This document shows, piece after piece, positions 6,439 to 6,694 of a DNA stretch of 6,694 nucleotides. The notes under the pieces were generated by a model, which did not search any database, was not told where the DNA came from, and was given only the letters and a program-made list of their open reading frames with translations. The DNA comes from an uncultured Clostridia bacterium (GTDB lineage: Bacteria > Bacillota > Clostridia > Oscillospirales > Butyricicoccaceae): positions 1 to 6,694 of the forward strand of contig CAJUJQ010000163.1 of NCBI GenBank assembly GCA_910586575.1, given 5' to 3'. The stretch's first letter is position 1; each line of letters opens with the position of its first letter. Both the position numbers and the translations under genes were made by a program.

Positions 6439-6498
6439 GCGCGCGGCTTGCTTGGATTGCCGCACACGCGCGAAGCCCGCGGGGGAGGGGAGACCCCT
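6439..6498 (-). other. Structured leader of the regulator-kinase mRNA
   Basis: The leader of about 100 nt between the predicted start (near 6511) and the ATG at 6408 contains two hairpins. AGGGG-TCT-CCCCT (6498-6486) lies at the 5' end. A 9-bp stem, GTGTGCGGC with GCCGCGCGC (6467-6439, two G-U pairs, 11-nt loop), is followed by an A-rich run and the ribosome site. Neither is followed by a T-run, so they are not terminators in this direction. No riboswitch class is recognised. Their role is unknown; mRNA stability is a simple possibility. Confidence 0.4.
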
Positions 6499-6517
6499 GG
6501 AATCGGTTTGGTGATTG

Positions 6518-6546
6518 ATTATACCATATTTGGACCGGGTTTACAA
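6518..6546 (-). promoter_or_regulatory. SigA-type promoter with extended -10 for the regulator-kinase operon
   Basis: On the minus strand, TTGTAA (6546-6541) is followed after exactly 17 bp by a perfect TATAAT (6523-6518). The -10 is preceded by TGG, giving the extended form TGnTATAAT. The -35 matches 4 of 6 bases. Transcription would start near 6511. No operator-like repeat overlaps it, suggesting constitutive expression of the sensing pair. Confidence 0.85.
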
Positions 6547-6597
6547 TAGATTTGTTCGGGCGGTGGGCTGTTTATAAAAACTGTGGACGGTTTCGGG

Positions 6598-6653
6598 AAC
6601 TAAAACCACCACCGGCTAAAAGCCGGTGGGATTGGTGAGCGGCTAAAAGCCGC
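6598..6653 (-). mobile_element. Likely right end of an IS200/IS605-type (TnpB) element, two matched hairpins
   Basis: In minus-strand order, GCGGC-TTTTA-GCCGC (6653-6639) is followed by a larger hairpin with an 8-bp stem and the same TTTTA loop (6629-6609). Both contain CGGCTTTTAGCCG. The second is followed by TGGTTTTAGTTC (6608-6597). Tandem subterminal hairpins directly after an ORF stop are typical of IS200/IS605 right ends, where TnpA recognises hairpins and the TnpB guide RNA (omega RNA) ends. The call rests on architecture and resemblance to such ends as I recall them; the transposase gene is outside the window. A plain tandem terminator for the upstream gene is the alternative. Confidence 0.5.
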
Positions 6654-6694
6654 CTAAAGGTCGCCCACGTTAAAGTTATCGTTCTTCTTCGACT
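6654..6694 (-). CDS. C-terminal end of an upstream ORF, possibly tnpB (partial)
   Basis: An open frame enters from the right edge and ends SKKNDNFNVGDL with a TAG stop at 6656-6654, one base before the first hairpin. Only 12 codons are visible, so the protein cannot be identified from its own sequence. The basic, polar tail and the position next to an IS200/IS605-like right end suggest a TnpB-type RNA-guided nuclease, whose gene normally overlaps its omega RNA at this point. This is inference from context. One other minus frame is also open over this short stretch, so even the frame is not certain. Confidence 0.4.
   Translation of the reverse strand, partial: SKKNDNFNVGDL

Noticed and set aside
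6409..6465. N-terminal extension of the response regulator from a GTG at 6465
   Set aside because: The added residues are basic and unlike any receiver-domain start. The GTG lies in the leader hairpin, while the ATG at 6408 has a proper ribosome site and the standard MKEIFLIEDD start.
6598..6660. The two matching hairpins read as a short CRISPR array
   Set aside because: There are only two partial copies, with stems of different length and a spacer of under 12 bp. The shared part is the hairpin core, which fits transposon-end or terminator structure better.

Overview
The window has about 58% G+C, AGGAGG-type ribosome binding sites and a set of genes typical of anaerobic Bacillota. A commensal clostridium of the Oscillospiraceae/Ruminococcaceae type is my best guess (inference; no marker gene is present). 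All supported genes lie on the minus strand and are transcribed from high to low coordinates.

Layout in transcription order. (1) 6598-6694: the last 12 codons of an ORF that enters from outside, followed by two hairpins sharing the core CGGCTTTTAGCCG. This resembles the right end of an IS200/IS605-type (TnpB) element. (2) 6409-6546: a good housekeeping promoter with an extended -10, and a structured leader of about 100 nt. (3) 5722-6408: an OmpR/PhoB-family response regulator. (4) 4740-5735: a histidine kinase with two membrane helices and almost no extracellular loop, overlapping the regulator by 14 nt. (5) 4509-4739: a 231-bp control region with an inverted repeat, an 11-bp-period triple direct repeat, a -10 box 10 bp further on and no recognisable -35. 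(6) 3819-4508: a MacB/LolD/BceA-type ATPase. (7) 1267-3822: an 851-residue FtsX-type permease, coupled to the ATPase by an ATGA overlap. (8) 161-1177: a protein with four 23-residue proline/glycine-rich repeats followed by a DUF4397-like region, with an unusual translation start. (9) 90-132: a rho-independent terminator closing the operon.

How the parts probably work together (inference): the kinase has no room for an extracellular sensor, so it probably senses within the membrane or reads the state of the ABC transporter, as in Bce-type peptide-antibiotic detoxification modules. The phosphorylated regulator would bind the repeat array upstream of the ATPase and switch on ATPase, permease and the repeat protein. 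The gene order and operator resemble Bce modules, but the permease is the duplicated 4+4-helix form with two extracytoplasmic domains, not the 10-helix BceB form. The repeat protein, with no visible signal peptide, is the least understood member.

The strongest leads are the operator array, the hairpin-spaced ribosome binding site of the repeat protein, the repeat protein itself, and the possible guide-RNA-bearing transposon end upstream of the regulator.
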